Assembly (NCBI RefSeq): GCF_000013225.1
Contig: NC_007776.1
Location: 515,277 to 579,276, forward strand
Length of the DNA: 64,000 nucleotides
From: Synechococcus sp. JA-2-3B'a(2-13)
GTDB lineage: Bacteria > Cyanobacteriota > Cyanobacteriia > Thermostichales > Thermostichaceae
Reading direction: 5' to 3'
Position 1 is the stretch's first letter; each line of letters begins with the position of its first letter. The notes below the pieces were generated by a model, which was not told the DNA's origin, made no database searches, and was given only the letters and a program-made list of their open reading frames with translations. The translations under genes were made by a program, and so were the position numbers. Below are positions 10,831 through 20,323 of this stretch, piece by piece.

Positions 10831-12102
10831 TTGTCCATGCTTGAACATCTCCATCTCGACCGCAACCGCAAGCTGATCTCCCTGTTTGGAGAGCCGGTTA
10901 TCTTCCACTGCCATCACTACAACCTCTTCCTGCAGCAGACTATTGAAGATCCCGACTGGATCGATGGAGTAGGGATCCTGCGCACGGCAGCCCAGGAGAT
11001 CTTTTACAGTCTTCTGTACGGAGCTTTCAAGGCTCTTGGCATTCAGGAGACCCAAGAGCGCCTGGCAGTGGCAGCTCAGATCTTCAGTTTTTTAGGATTT
11101 GGGCGGCTGGCGTTTGAGGTGACACCTTCAGGCGGGGAAGTGCAGCTTACCCATTCTCACTATGCAGAAGGTTGGCTGAGCAAGTACGGAGAGCAGGTCA
11201 GCCGCACGCGCCCGATTGACCACTTGGCGGTGGGCTATGTGGCGGCAGCTCTGGATGCCACGTTTGGCGAGCTGGGAAGCTACACGGCAGAAGAAACGGA
11301 GTGCATGGCCGTTACCCGTAAGGATCACTGCGTGATCCAGGCCACTCGGCTGCCGCGGCCCCAGTTGTTGACTCCCAGTCCAGGGATGGGCAAGTTGATC
11401 GAGCAGCCGCTCCAGTTCCCCCGGCCCACAACAGCAGTGGACTACGATGCGGTCAACGAAGCTCTGTGGGGCTTGCCTTTGGCCGGAGATGAGCGGGGGC
11501 AAATTCGCGCGTTTAACGTGTTGCTAACGCGCATGCCTGCCAACTACTACAACCGCATTCAGTATCGCTTTTTACAGGAGCTGAAGGCGGTGCAGGCTGA
11601 GCTGATGGGGGTGGGGGAAGCTCTCATCCGCGAGTCGGGGCATGTTTGTGTCTTCTACACCTTTGGCAACATCATGGAATCGGTGGAGTGGGAAACCCTT
11701 GTGGGGCCGATGCTGGAGAAAGACACCGACTGGATCCACGGCGGCTATGCGGTGGCCAGCAGCCTGGGGTGGGGTCGCTGGCAGGCTTTGGAGGTGGTGA
11801 GTGGCCAGTCTTGCCGGGTGGCCATTGATGGCAACTACGAAGCCAACTACTTTTTGGCTTCCTACCCACGGGCAGAAGATCCCGCCTGCTATTTTGCTCA
11901 AGGGGCGGTGCCGGCGATGATGAATCTGGTCTACAACGGCAACATCCAGCAGAAGCCGGTTTTGGATCAAGTCTTCTACAACCGCCTCTTCCAGCGGGGT
12001 GGGCTCTTCCACGGCCAGGAGACCAAGGCCAGAGAGAAGGGGGATCCCTGGTGCGAGTTCTACGCCGCTCGCGTCAGCGGGACGGAGTCCTTGCGGATGT
12101 AG
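10831..12102 (+). CDS. V4R-like (4-vinyl reductase type) two-domain protein
   Basis: 423 residues. Two halves each resemble the V4R small-molecule-binding domain: about 60-175, ending ETECMAVTRKDHC, and about 240-400, with GHVCVFYTFGNIM. V4R domains bind hydrocarbons or tetrapyrrole-like ligands in signalling and bacteriochlorophyll-related proteins. The N-terminus has a His-rich HCHHYN block. The start is TTG 10831 or ATG 10837; neither has a clear ribosome-binding site. The last ten codons are formed by a dispersed hairpin repeat (12071-12095) encoding RVSGTESLR, so the natural C-terminus was probably altered. The function is inferred only. Confidence 0.7.
   Translation: MSMLEHLHLDRNRKLISLFGEPVIFHCHHYNLFLQQTIEDPDWIDGVGILRTAAQEIFYSLLYGAFKALGIQETQERLAVAAQIFSFLGFGRLAFEVTPSGGEVQLTHSHYAEGWLSKYGEQVSRTRPIDHLAVGYVAAALDATFGELGSYTAEETECMAVTRKDHCVIQATRLPRPQLLTPSPGMGKLIEQPLQFPRPTTAVDYDAVNEALWGLPLAGDERGQIRAFNVLLTRMPANYYNRIQYRFLQELKAVQAELMGVGEALIRESGHVCVFYTFGNIMESVEWETLVGPMLEKDTDWIHGGYAVASSLGWGRWQALEVVSGQSCRVAIDGNYEANYFLASYPRAEDPACYFAQGAVPAMMNLVYNGNIQQKPVLDQVFYNRLFQRGGLFHGQETKAREKGDPWCEFYAARVSGTESLRM
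12071..12096 (+). repeat. Dispersed GGA-loop hairpin repeat, copy in V4R gene
   Basis: AGCGG-GAC-GGA-GTC-CTT with flanking GCG on both sides. The stem GGAC/GTCC closes the loop GGA. It lies in frame at the 3' end of the V4R-like gene. Confidence 0.8.
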
Positions 12103-12108
12103 GGATCC

Positions 12109-12405
12109 ATGCAGGTGCGTATCCTCAGGCGGCGGGAGTGTGGAGCGGGGTGGGCCACTGACCTGCTGCTGCCGCGCTGCCTTGCCTGGTCGGAGGTAGA
12201 GGTTCTGGCCCAGGAATGGAGGGCTGCCTGTCGCTGTTTTCAAGGGCAACTGGTGTGGCTGGATCTGCCCTCAGGCCGGATTACGGCTTCACTGCGGGTG
12301 CCCCGCCTGACGTTGCGACTCCACGATGCCAACGCTGAGGCGCGGATCCTAGATCGCTTGCAGCAGTTGGCGAAGTCTGCTGATTCCAAGGCAGAGGAGA
12401 GTTGA
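12109..12405 (+). CDS. Small hypothetical protein downstream of V4R gene
   Basis: 98 residues, starting 6 nt after the V4R-like stop, so probably translated from the same mRNA. Arg/Leu-rich at first, then a strand-rich centre (VWLDLPSGRITASLRVPRLTLRL) and a helical tail. No recognised domain. Its overlap-free position in a tight operon is the main support. Confidence 0.55.
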   Translation: MQVRILRRRECGAGWATDLLLPRCLAWSEVEVLAQEWRAACRCFQGQLVWLDLPSGRITASLRVPRLTLRLHDANAEARILDRLQQLAKSADSKAEES

Positions 12406-12427
12406 GGGCAAGCCTGGCGCGAACATC

Positions 12428-13087
12428 CTATCCTGCCATGGCAAAGAGGGCGCTCCAGTCGCGGTTGGGCACACCCGGCTTGGCGATGATCTCAAGGATG
12501 CGATTTTGGGCGGCGGGCTGGAATAAACTTTCGACGGCCACTTGGGCTACTTTCGTGCGGGGGATGCTGCCGTCAAAGAGGGTATCCGCCTTGGATAGGA
12601 CAATGCCATCGTCGTTGTCTTGGTTTTTTAGGCCCCCCGGTCGAACGATGGTGTAGGTGAGGCCGCTTTTTTGCAGGTATTCTTCTGCGCGTTTTTTCCA
12701 CACCAAAATCAGCCAAAACAAATTGAGGGGGTGGAACAACTGAGACACGCACAGAGAAGAAATCAAAACAAAGTGTTGGATCCCTTTGGCTTTGGCCACA
12801 TCTACCAGGTTCTTGGTGCCTTCATAATCCACTCGGTAGGGCTGAAAGGGATCCCAACTGGGCCTGGCCCCGGTGGCACAGAGCACCACCGTGCATCCTT
12901 CCATGCCTGTCTCCAGCGTGGCCGGATCCAGCACATCCCCCACCACCACTTCCGCTTCGCGGGGCAAAACCCGAGCGGCCAGCTCATGGCTGCGCACCAG
13001 CGCCCGTACCGGGATGTCGCGGCCCACCAACTCTTTGACAATGCGGCGTCCGGTTTCTCCTGTAGCCCCTGCAACAAAAGCCTGCAT
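12428..13087 (-). CDS. NAD(P)-binding NmrA/SDR-type protein
   Basis: 219 residues, an atypical short-chain dehydrogenase. The N-terminal Rossmann motif is AFVAGATGETGRRIV. The middle part has FVLISSLCVSQ and YTIVRPGGL, as in plant-cyanobacterial TIC62/At2g37660-like proteins. The classical YxxxK is replaced (WLILVWKKRAEEYL), which is common in this subgroup. ATG 13087 is preferred because GGAG lies 6 nt upstream; the frame begins at 13102. It is convergent with the preceding operon. The substrate is unknown. Confidence 0.85.
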   Translation of the reverse strand: MQAFVAGATGETGRRIVKELVGRDIPVRALVRSHELAARVLPREAEVVVGDVLDPATLETGMEGCTVVLCATGARPSWDPFQPYRVDYEGTKNLVDVAKAKGIQHFVLISSLCVSQLFHPLNLFWLILVWKKRAEEYLQKSGLTYTIVRPGGLKNQDNDDGIVLSKADTLFDGSIPRTKVAQVAVESLFQPAAQNRILEIIAKPGVPNRDWSALFAMAG

Positions 13088-13232
13088 AAGTTTCTCCTGC
13101 AAAGCTGTTTATACCCGGTGTAGCTGTTTGAGGATTTGCGGTGGCCCCATCTGCCATTATCTTCCCAAAATCGGCCTCAGGTTCCCTCTTTTCCATGACA
13201 GGATGGTAGGGATCTCACACCCCAGTTATTAG

Positions 13233-16187
13233 ATGGTTGCCCAAGGTGCTCCTACCGCCTACGAGGCTCAAACCCAAGCTCTCGCCCAATCTCTGTTGGC
13301 TTCTCTTTGGGGAGAGAAGAGATCCCTGCTGGCCCAGTGGCGGGATCAACTGCGCTGGGAGGACAAGCTGCTGGCCTGGGCGATGGAGAACCCCCACCTG
13401 CGCACCCAGTTGTTCCGCTTGATTGATGTCTTGCCCAGCTTGAAAAGCAAGGCTGAGGTGGCCCGCCATTTGCAGGAGTATCTTTCAGATCCGGCGGTGG
13501 AATTGCCGGGAATGCTGAAAAGCCTGCTCAACTTTGCAGACCCCGACTCCCTGCCAGGGCAGTTGGCTGCCACCACCCTCACCGCTGCCGTGGAAGCCTT
13601 GGCCCGTCGATACATTGCCGGAGAAACTCTACAGCAAGTCAGCAAAACTCTGGAAGCTCTGCACCGGCAGGGTATGGCTTTCACGCTGGATTTGCTGGGG
13701 GAAGCCGTCATCACCGAAGCGGAAGCCCAATCCTATCTGGATCGCTATCTGCAGGTGATGGAGCATTTGGCAAAGATGGTCAAAACCTGGCCACAACCGC
13801 AGCCTGTGCCGCAAGTGTCGGTGAAGCTGACAGCCTTCTATTCCCAGTTCGATCCCATCGATCCCCTGGGGGCCAAAGCCAAAGTGGGGGAACGGATTCG
13901 CATCCTGTTGCGCCGGGCAGAAGCTCTGGGAGTCGGGATCCATTTCGACATGGAGCAGTACCGCTACAAATCCCTCACCCTGGCCATTTTGCAGGAGCTG
14001 CTGCTGGAGCCGGAGTTCAAAAGCCGCACCGACGTTGGCCTGACGCTGCAGGCCTACCTGCGGGATAGCTACACCGATCTGCAAAACCTGATCGCCTGGG
14101 CCAAAGAGCGGGGATCCCCGGTGACGGTGCGCTTGGTCAAGGGGGCCTACTGGGATCAAGAGACCATCCTGGCGGCGCAAAAGCACTGGCCACAGCCGGT
14201 TTACAACAGCAAGTCTGCTACCGACGCCAACTTCGAGCGCATGACCCAGCTTTTGTTGGAGCACCACACCCATCTCCACGCCGCCATCGCCAGCCACAAT
14301 GTGCGCTCTCAGGCCAAAGCCATCGCCATTGCCCAAGCCCTGGAGGTGCCCCAGTCTGCTTTTGAACTGCAGGTGCTCTATGGCATGGCCGATCCCCTGG
14401 CCAAGGCCTTGGTGCAGAAGGGACAGCGGGTGCGGGTGTACTGCCCCTACGGGGAGCTGCTGCCGGGTATGGCCTACCTGATCCGGCGTTTGCTGGAAAA
14501 CACCGCCAACACCTCTTTTCTGCGGCAAAGCGTTCAGGGTTACACCCCCGAGCAACTGTTGGCCCCACCGGTCTTGGAGGAGGGATCCGTTTTTCCAGCT
14601 CCTTCCCTCTCGTTTGCCGCCGCTCCCGATACGGATTTCAGCCAGCCCCAGCAGCGGGATCCCTTTTTTCAGGCATTGGACGAGATCCGGCCTCAACTGG
14701 GTCAGAGGGTTCAGCCCTGGATTGCCGGAGAATATCGCCCCACCCAACAAGCCATGCTCTCCCTCAACCCTGCGGATCCCCAACAGGTGGTAGCGGAAAT
14801 TGGGTTGACCGAGCCGGAACAGGTGGAGCAAGCCTTGGCAGCGGCCCAAGCCAGCTTCCCCAGCTGGAGGCGCACCCCTGTGGCTGTGAGGGCGGGGATC
14901 CTGCGGCGGGTGGCGGAGCAAATCGAAGCCCAGCGGGCGGAGCTGGCTGCCTGGATGGTGCTGGAGGTGGGCAAGCCCATTGCCCAGGCCGATGGGGAAA
15001 TTTCTGAGGCCATCGATTTTTGCCGCTACTACGCCCAGCAGATGGAGGCCCTGGATCGGGGACGGGAGTGCAACCTGCCCGGCGAAACCAACCATTACCA
15101 CTACCAGCCCCGCGGTGTGGCGGTGGTGATCGCCCCCTGGAACTTCCCCCTCTCCATCCCCTGTGGCATGACAGCGGCGGCTTTGGTGGCCGGAAACTGC
15201 GTGCTCCTCAAGCCGGCGGAGCAATCTTCGCTGATCGCCGCCAAACTGGCGGAGTTTATCCTCAAGGCCCTTGCCGAAGCTGGGATCCCGGAGGGTGTCT
15301 TTCAATTCCTGCCGGGGGTGGGCGAAGCCATCGGCCCCCTGTTGGTTCAAGACCGGCGGGTGCACCTGATTGCCTTCACCGGATCCCAGGCGGTGGGTTG
15401 CCAGATCCTCGCCCAAGCCGCGCAACTGCAGCCGGGCCAGCACCACATCAAACGGGTCATTGCCGAGATGGGGGGCAAAAACGCCATCCTCATCGACGAA
15501 AGCGCCGACCTGGATCAGGCGGTCAAAGGAGTGGTCAACTCCGCCTTTGGCTACAGTGGCCAGAAATGCTCCGCCTGCTCGCGGGCGATCGTTTTGCAGT
15601 CCATTCACGACCTGTTCTTGGGGCGGCTCATCGAGGCGGTGCGCTCTTTAAATGTGGGGGATCCAGCCCACCCCAGCACCCAAGTTGGCCCGGTCATCGA
15701 TGCAGAGGCCCAAGCTCGCCTGCAACAGGCCATTCAATCGGCTAAGGCTGATGCCCGCCTCGACCTCAGCCTGCCCGTGCCGGAAAAAGGCTACTTCGTC
15801 GGCCCCACTGTGTTCAGCCAGGTGGATCCCCAGTCAGAGCTGGCGCAGCGGGAGCTGTTTGGCCCGGTTTTGGCGGTGATCTCAGCGCCGGACTTTTCTT
15901 CTGCTCTGCAGATGGCCAATGCCACCCCCTACGCTCTCACCGGCGGCCTCTACAGCCGCACCCCTTCTCACATTCAACAGGCTCGCCGGGACTTTGCCGT
16001 CGGCAACCTCTACATCAACCGCGAGATCACCGGGGCGCTGGTGGAGCGGCAGCCCTTCGGCGGCTTCAAGCTCTCCGGCGTGGGATCCAAAGCCGGCGGC
16101 CCCGACTACCTGCTGCAATTTTTAGAGCCGCGCACCGTAACCGAAAACACGCAACGGCAGGGCTTTGCTCCCATCGAGGGATCCTGA
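13233..16187 (+). CDS. putA: Bifunctional proline dehydrogenase / P5C dehydrogenase (PutA-type)
   Basis: 984 residues. It oxidises proline to P5C with FAD and then glutamate semialdehyde to glutamate with NAD+. The proline dehydrogenase barrel spans about 120-430 and includes the RLVKGAYWD motif. The aldehyde dehydrogenase half spans about 500-970 with VVIAPWNFPLSIP, FTGSQAVG, EMGGKNAI and the catalytic Cys in GQKCSACSR. There is no N-terminal DNA-binding domain, so it is not autoregulatory like the enterobacterial PutA. ATG 13233 follows a long AT-poor gap without a strong Shine-Dalgarno. Confidence 0.95.
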   Translation: MVAQGAPTAYEAQTQALAQSLLASLWGEKRSLLAQWRDQLRWEDKLLAWAMENPHLRTQLFRLIDVLPSLKSKAEVARHLQEYLSDPAVELPGMLKSLLNFADPDSLPGQLAATTLTAAVEALARRYIAGETLQQVSKTLEALHRQGMAFTLDLLGEAVITEAEAQSYLDRYLQVMEHLAKMVKTWPQPQPVPQVSVKLTAFYSQFDPIDPLGAKAKVGERIRILLRRAEALGVGIHFDMEQYRYKSLTLAILQELLLEPEFKSRTDVGLTLQAYLRDSYTDLQNLIAWAKERGSPVTVRLVKGAYWDQETILAAQKHWPQPVYNSKSATDANFERMTQLLLEHHTHLHAAIASHNVRSQAKAIAIAQALEVPQSAFELQVLYGMADPLAKALVQKGQRVRVYCPYGELLPGMAYLIRRLLENTANTSFLRQSVQGYTPEQLLAPPVLEEGSVFPAPSLSFAAAPDTDFSQPQQRDPFFQALDEIRPQLGQRVQPWIAGEYRPTQQAMLSLNPADPQQVVAEIGLTEPEQVEQALAAAQASFPSWRRTPVAVRAGILRRVAEQIEAQRAELAAWMVLEVGKPIAQADGEISEAIDFCRYYAQQMEALDRGRECNLPGETNHYHYQPRGVAVVIAPWNFPLSIPCGMTAAALVAGNCVLLKPAEQSSLIAAKLAEFILKALAEAGIPEGVFQFLPGVGEAIGPLLVQDRRVHLIAFTGSQAVGCQILAQAAQLQPGQHHIKRVIAEMGGKNAILIDESADLDQAVKGVVNSAFGYSGQKCSACSRAIVLQSIHDLFLGRLIEAVRSLNVGDPAHPSTQVGPVIDAEAQARLQQAIQSAKADARLDLSLPVPEKGYFVGPTVFSQVDPQSELAQRELFGPVLAVISAPDFSSALQMANATPYALTGGLYSRTPSHIQQARRDFAVGNLYINREITGALVERQPFGGFKLSGVGSKAGGPDYLLQFLEPRTVTENTQRQGFAPIEGS

Positions 16188-16206
16188 GGATAGGGCTTGG
16201 GAAAGC

Positions 16207-17259
16207 TCATTGGACAGGCTTGGCTACATCCCCAACCTTGAAGCCTGCCCCGCTGAGAATGCGTCCCACACTGGAGCTGTCATCCACCTCCGTCAGTTGG
16301 ACCTGTCCGGCTGGCTCAGTCAATTTGCGCAAGACTGTCCCCGTGGCCGGATCCTTCACCTCGCGGACGACGCGCTCCACAGAAAGAATCAATCCCACCC
16401 GATAGCCATCGCGGCTGCCCTTGTTCAGGATCACCTGGTTGCCGTAGACATCCGCCACCAAGGCGTCAACCGTTGGCAGAGAGCGAGGCTGAGCTGCCAA
16501 GCGCCCGGCAAAACCGGCCAACTGCTGGGCAATTTGCTCCACCGCTTGTTGGCTTGCCAATACCAACAGCTTCTCTTCGTTGCTGGTGGCGGATCCCCCG
16601 CCAAAGCCGGCAACCGTGACCGTGCTATCCGACTGGCTGGCGTTGCCTTTGCCCTCGACCACGGCCAAGATCTCGGCAGTACTGGTGCTCACCAAGCGGG
16701 CATTCAGCTGCACGTTGGCATCGGCATCCACTGACTCAGCGCCCACCGCCAGCGGGAAGCTGCCGAAGGGAGTTAAGACCGGTGCCCCACCCCCAGAACG
16801 GCGCACAGACACATCAAACTGGGTCACACTGCCGAGGATCACCGCATCGACCCCTAGGATCCGGCCTACCTGAGCAGCGGTGTTGGCATCCAGTCGACCG
16901 GATAGACCCAGGTTCTGCTCGGCCAAGATCGCGTCCAGCCGCGAGCGCTCGATGACGGAAAAGGTGCCATCTCTCACCAGCCGATCCACCAACAGGTCGC
17001 TCACCCCCCGAGAAGCCTCGCGGAAGCTGTAGGGATTGCTGAGGCTGCTGAAATCAAAGTCCAAGACTGCAATCCGAGGACGGGATGTGGGTTGCGGCGC
17101 TTGTCCCACCTGTCTGGGGGCAGAGAGGGTGCAGCGAATGTCTTGGGGAAATTGCTGGCAGAGGGCTGGATTGGCGGATTGGGCCACCACCGGGATCCCT
17201 GTCCAGCCTAGGCTTACCAAAGGGATCCCGAACAGCAAAACGGAAGAGAGGTTGCGCAT
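16207..17259 (-). CDS. CsgG-family secreted protein
   Basis: 350 residues. A signal peptide (MRNLSSVLLFGIPLVSLGW, ending near VVAQ) precedes a CsgG/TolB-N-like domain (about 60-230) with RIAVLDFDF, a DLLVDRLVRDGTFSVIER block and GVDAVILGSVTQF. The C-terminal 100 residues carry a FlgT-like segment (VYGNQVILNKGSRDGYRVG). CsgG proteins form outer-membrane export channels in curli systems; no curli genes are visible here, so that role is not implied. ATG 17259 is taken because AGGAG lies 11 nt upstream and the signal peptide starts there; the frame runs to 17346. Confidence 0.85.
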   Translation of the reverse strand: MRNLSSVLLFGIPLVSLGWTGIPVVAQSANPALCQQFPQDIRCTLSAPRQVGQAPQPTSRPRIAVLDFDFSSLSNPYSFREASRGVSDLLVDRLVRDGTFSVIERSRLDAILAEQNLGLSGRLDANTAAQVGRILGVDAVILGSVTQFDVSVRRSGGGAPVLTPFGSFPLAVGAESVDADANVQLNARLVSTSTAEILAVVEGKGNASQSDSTVTVAGFGGGSATSNEEKLLVLASQQAVEQIAQQLAGFAGRLAAQPRSLPTVDALVADVYGNQVILNKGSRDGYRVGLILSVERVVREVKDPATGTVLRKLTEPAGQVQLTEVDDSSSVGRILSGAGFKVGDVAKPVQ

Positions 17260-17504
17260 GGTTAAACGATCTCCTAGATCTGGGAAGTGGCCACAGTTAC
17301 TCTCAGCTTGCACCCAAAAGAGCTTCAGGGCGGTGACCGGTATCACCTGGCAGCTAAGGGCTAAGGATCCTGACGTCGCCTGTTCCCAGAAGATGCCCTA
17401 CACTCTACCGACTACAAGGTTGTTGAAAAAAGGGATTGAGAAGGTTTGTATAGAAGAGTTGACAAATCTCAACCCTGTTGAGCAAAGGTACTCGCTCTCT
17501 GCAA

Positions 17505-17720
17505 TTGACATCCTCCCCGGCCTGAAGGCCGGAGATTCCTACCACGCTACGCATGGATGGCTCCTTGCGCAGTCGTCTCGGCGGGTTCCTGCTTCCGACC
17601 GCCCGTGCAGTTCGATCCACAGGCCATCCGGGCTGACACGGGTGGTTCACCCACCCGCATCCCGACCGCAGCGTCGGCCGTGTCCTGCCCTTCGTCTCGC
17701 AACAGCTATATCCCGCGAGC
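17505..17720 (-). ncRNA. Probable omega-RNA / right-end region of tnpB element 1
   Basis: By analogy with characterised TnpB systems, the right end overlapping the 3' part of tnpB is processed to a guide RNA whose guide is the flanking DNA, here left of 17505. The region ends in the strong stem GGCC-TTCA-GGCC. This is inference from family knowledge and position; no conserved secondary structure was computed. Confidence 0.4.
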
Positions 17721-18884
17721 AAGGATGTTGATGGCACCGACCAGAAAGGCCTCCGGCCCGCTGCCGCGAAAGGCCTCCGGCCCGCTGCCGCGATCGGCGT
17801 TATTCTCATAGCCGCACGCCACGCACTCGAACCAGGCTTGGGTCTGGCGGTTGTCTGATAAAACATGGCCGCAACATGGACAGGTGCGGCTCGGGTTCTG
17901 CGGCGGCACGACAATGAGCCTGCCGCCTTTCCAGGCCAGCTTGTACTCCAGCATGCAGCGGAACTCATACCACCCCTGGTCGAGAATGGCTTTGTTTAAC
18001 GCTGACTTGGCGCGGACGTTCTTCCCAGGAGCATCTGCTGTCCCTGCCGCCAACTTGGACATATTCCGCACCCGCAAGTCCTCGATACACACCATCGCGT
18101 GGCTTTTGCTAATCGCGGTCGAGACCTTGTGCAGGAAGTCGCGGCGGGCGTTGGCCATCTGAGAATGAATACGCTGGAGGCGGGCTTTTGCCTTCTTCCA
18201 GTTGTTGCTGAACTGGACTTTGCGGGAGAGCGCTTGCTGTGCCTTGCGCAAGCGCGCCTCGTGCCGCTTGAAGCTGTTGAGGGGCGCGTAGAACGTGCCG
18301 TCCGAGAGGGTAGCTAAGCGGGCAATACCGACGTCGATGCCGACTACGCCGCCCTTCGGCTTGGGTTGCTCCACCTCGCGCTCGGTCTGGATCGACACGA
18401 ACCACTTGCCAGCGTGCTTGGATACGGTGACGCTCTTGACCTTGCCCACCACGTCGCGGCTGTTGCGATAACGCAGCCAGCCAAGTTTGGGCAGAAAGAT
18501 GCGGCTGTTGGCCTGGTCCAGCTGGATTTGCTTGGGCTCGGGATAACGGAAACTGTCCGACCGGCCTTTTTTCTTGAACTTCGGGAAGCCGGCGCGCTGG
18601 GCGAAGAAGTGGCTGTAGGCTCGCTCCAAATCCTGGAGCGCCTGTTGCAGCGGATGCACCGGCGCATCCGCCAGCCACGCTGTATCTGCGCTGTGGCGCC
18701 ACGCGGTGAGCAGCTGGCACAAGCCCGCATAGCCTAGCTTTTTCTGGCCTTGCTCGTGACGCTCCTTCTGCAACGCCAGTGCTTTGTTGTAGACGAACCG
18801 GCAGGAGCCAGCAAAGCGGCGCATCTGCCGTTCCTGCTGGCTGTTGGGCAGCAATTCGTACTTGAAGGCTTGAAGTCGTTGCAC
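17706..18884 (-). CDS. tnpB: TnpB RNA-guided nuclease, with repeat insertion in RuvC-III
   Basis: 392 residues. RuvC-I Asp lies in VVGIDVGIARLA, RuvC-II Glu in VCIEDLRVRN, the zinc ribbon is CPCCG...CVACG, and RuvC-III Asp lies in ENNADR. Normally NAD is followed directly by LVGAINIL. Here 16 residues, two copies of RGSGPEAF, are inserted right after the Asp (17744-17791), caused by a tandem 24-bp hairpin repeat. The frame stays open but the active site may be disturbed. The start is the first ATG; an N-terminal helical region precedes the OrfB domain. Confidence 0.88.
   Translation of the reverse strand: MQRLQAFKYELLPNSQQERQMRRFAGSCRFVYNKALALQKERHEQGQKKLGYAGLCQLLTAWRHSADTAWLADAPVHPLQQALQDLERAYSHFFAQRAGFPKFKKKGRSDSFRYPEPKQIQLDQANSRIFLPKLGWLRYRNSRDVVGKVKSVTVSKHAGKWFVSIQTEREVEQPKPKGGVVGIDVGIARLATLSDGTFYAPLNSFKRHEARLRKAQQALSRKVQFSNNWKKAKARLQRIHSQMANARRDFLHKVSTAISKSHAMVCIEDLRVRNMSKLAAGTADAPGKNVRAKSALNKAILDQGWYEFRCMLEYKLAWKGGRLIVVPPQNPSRTCPCCGHVLSDNRQTQAWFECVACGYENNADRGSGPEAFRGSGPEAFLVGAINILARGI
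17744..17792 (-). repeat. Tandem pair of GGA-loop hairpin repeats inside tnpB
   Basis: Two exact 24-bp units. On the minus strand each contains AGCGG-GCC-GGA-GGC-CTT, stem GGCC/GGCC with loop GGA. Together they encode RGSGPEAF twice. Confidence 0.85.
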
Positions 18885-19085
18885 CGCTCAATCGTATTCT
18901 TGGCCTATGCGTGATGACAACGATATTCACATGGCCGGCACTGCGTTTTTAAAGGGCGTCGGCTACGGTCGGCGCTATCCTTCCCTGCCCTGAAGGACGG
19001 GGCTTGCCGCGCCTTTTGGTCAATACAGCTGCGTCTTGACTCCGCTATGGTGGCGCTATGGTGAATAGAGGGGTGGGAGGATGGG

Positions 19086-20237
19086 TTGAGAGCGGCGATG
19101 GCAACAACAGACGTGACGGCGATGGCAACAACAGACGTGACGGTGGTGGTGAAGATCGGCACCTCCAGCCTGACAGATACTCAGACCGGCTTGTTGCGTC
19201 TTTCGGTGTTGGGGCCGCTGGTGGAGGTGCTGACCCACCTGCGCAGGCAGGGGTATGCGGTGATCTTGGTCTCCTCTGGGGCGGTGGGGGTGGGCTGTGC
19301 TCGCCTTGGCTGGCGGCAACGACCGACGGCTATTGCCGAGAAGCAGGCGGTGGCTGCGGTGGGACAGGGGCGGTTGATCCGCCTTTACGATGACCTCTTC
19401 TCGGCTCTGAACCAGCCAATTGCCCAAGTGCTGCTCACCCGCGGCGATCTGGTGGAGCGCAGCCGCTACGTGAACGCCAATCGCACTTTTGCCCAACTGC
19501 TGCAGATGGGGGTTATTCCCATCGTCAATGAAAACGACACGGTGGCAGTGGAGGAGCTGAAATTCGGCGATAACGACTCGCTTTCGGCGTTAGTGGCCAG
19601 CATGGTGCAGGCCAAGTGGCTTATCCTGCTCACCGATGTGGACAAGCTCTATTCGGCTGACCCCAACCGAGATCCCTCTGCCCAGCCCATTGAGCGGGTG
19701 TTGCCCGGGATCCCGCTACAGGTGAAGGCCGAAGCCCAGGGGAAAAGCGGCTGGGGCACCGGCGGCATGGCCACCAAACTGACCGCTGCTCAAATTGCTA
19801 CAGCTGCAGGGGTAACGGTGGTGATCACCAATGGCAAACGGCCTGAGCAGATCCCGGCAATTCTGGCCGGCGAGGCCATCGGCACCCGCTTTGATCCGGC
19901 TCCTCAGCCCGCCAGCGCCCGCAAGCGATGGATTGCCTACGGCCTCATCCCCGAGGGATCTTTGACTTTGGATGAGGGGGCGGTACGAGCGGTGTGCGAG
20001 CAAGGGCGCTCGCTGTTGCCGGCAGGGATCACAGCCATTTCTGGGGAGTTTGAGGCGGGGGCTGCCGTGCGCCTGTGCGATCCCAGCGGCCAGGAGGTGG
20101 CGCGGGGCCTGGTGAACTACAGCGCCGAGGAGCTGCGGCAGATTAAGGGCAAAAAAACCGCCGAGATTCCCCGCATCCTGGGCTACGAAGGGGTTGATAC
20201 TGCCGTCCACCGGGATAACTTGGCCTTGCTCAATTGA
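19086..20237 (+). CDS. proB: Glutamate 5-kinase
   Basis: About 380 residues. It phosphorylates glutamate in the first step of proline synthesis. Amino-acid-kinase motifs are [21 protein letters not shown] and [17 protein letters not shown]; a C-terminal PUA domain spans about 285-365. TTG 19086 stands 5 nt after GGGAGG and is the best-supported start. ATGs at 19098 and 19122 belong to a 24-bp tandem duplication (23/24 identical) that repeats MATTDVT, so the N-terminus is duplicated. An IS605-type element ends 67 nt upstream, so the native promoter may have been displaced. Confidence 0.93.
   Translation: MRAAMATTDVTAMATTDVTVVVKIGTSSLTDTQTGLLRLSVLGPLVEVLTHLRRQGYAVILVSSGAVGVGCARLGWRQRPTAIAEKQAVAAVGQGRLIRLYDDLFSALNQPIAQVLLTRGDLVERSRYVNANRTFAQLLQMGVIPIVNENDTVAVEELKFGDNDSLSALVASMVQAKWLILLTDVDKLYSADPNRDPSAQPIERVLPGIPLQVKAEAQGKSGWGTGGMATKLTAAQIATAAGVTVVITNGKRPEQIPAILAGEAIGTRFDPAPQPASARKRWIAYGLIPEGSLTLDEGAVRAVCEQGRSLLPAGITAISGEFEAGAAVRLCDPSGQEVARGLVNYSAEELRQIKGKKTAEIPRILGYEGVDTAVHRDNLALLN
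19098..19145 (+). repeat. 24-bp tandem duplication at proB start
   Basis: The unit beginning ATGGCAACAACAGACGTGAC occurs at 19098 and again at 19122, differing at one base. It duplicates a start codon and eight codons. It is unrelated in sequence to the hairpin repeat family. Confidence 0.9.
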
Positions 20238-20323
20238 GGCCATGGGTGAGGCCATGGGGGCGAGTCCAGGCGCGGTGCTCTGCACCACTAGCACGAATGG
20301 CTACAACGGCGGGATCCCAACGC

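Larger units (their letters stand above)
17505..19018 (-). mobile_element. IS605-type tnpB-only insertion element (copy 1)
   Basis: Read on the minus strand, TTGAC (19023-19019) precedes the left tip. A hairpin around CCCCGTCCTTCAGGGCAGGG follows, then tnpB. The right end has hairpin CCGGCCTTCAGGCCGG and terminates GGATGTCAA at 17505. TTGAC-type targets and subterminal hairpins are typical of IS200/IS605. No Y1 transposase is present, so it would need one in trans. The element has no GGATCC, unlike the chromosome around it. Its left tip lies 67 nt upstream of the proB start. Confidence 0.8.

Noticed and set aside
13629-15608. 659-codon open frame antisense to putA
   Set aside because: It lies wholly opposite a confident PutA with all motifs. 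High GC third positions create long antisense frames; no recognisable domain.
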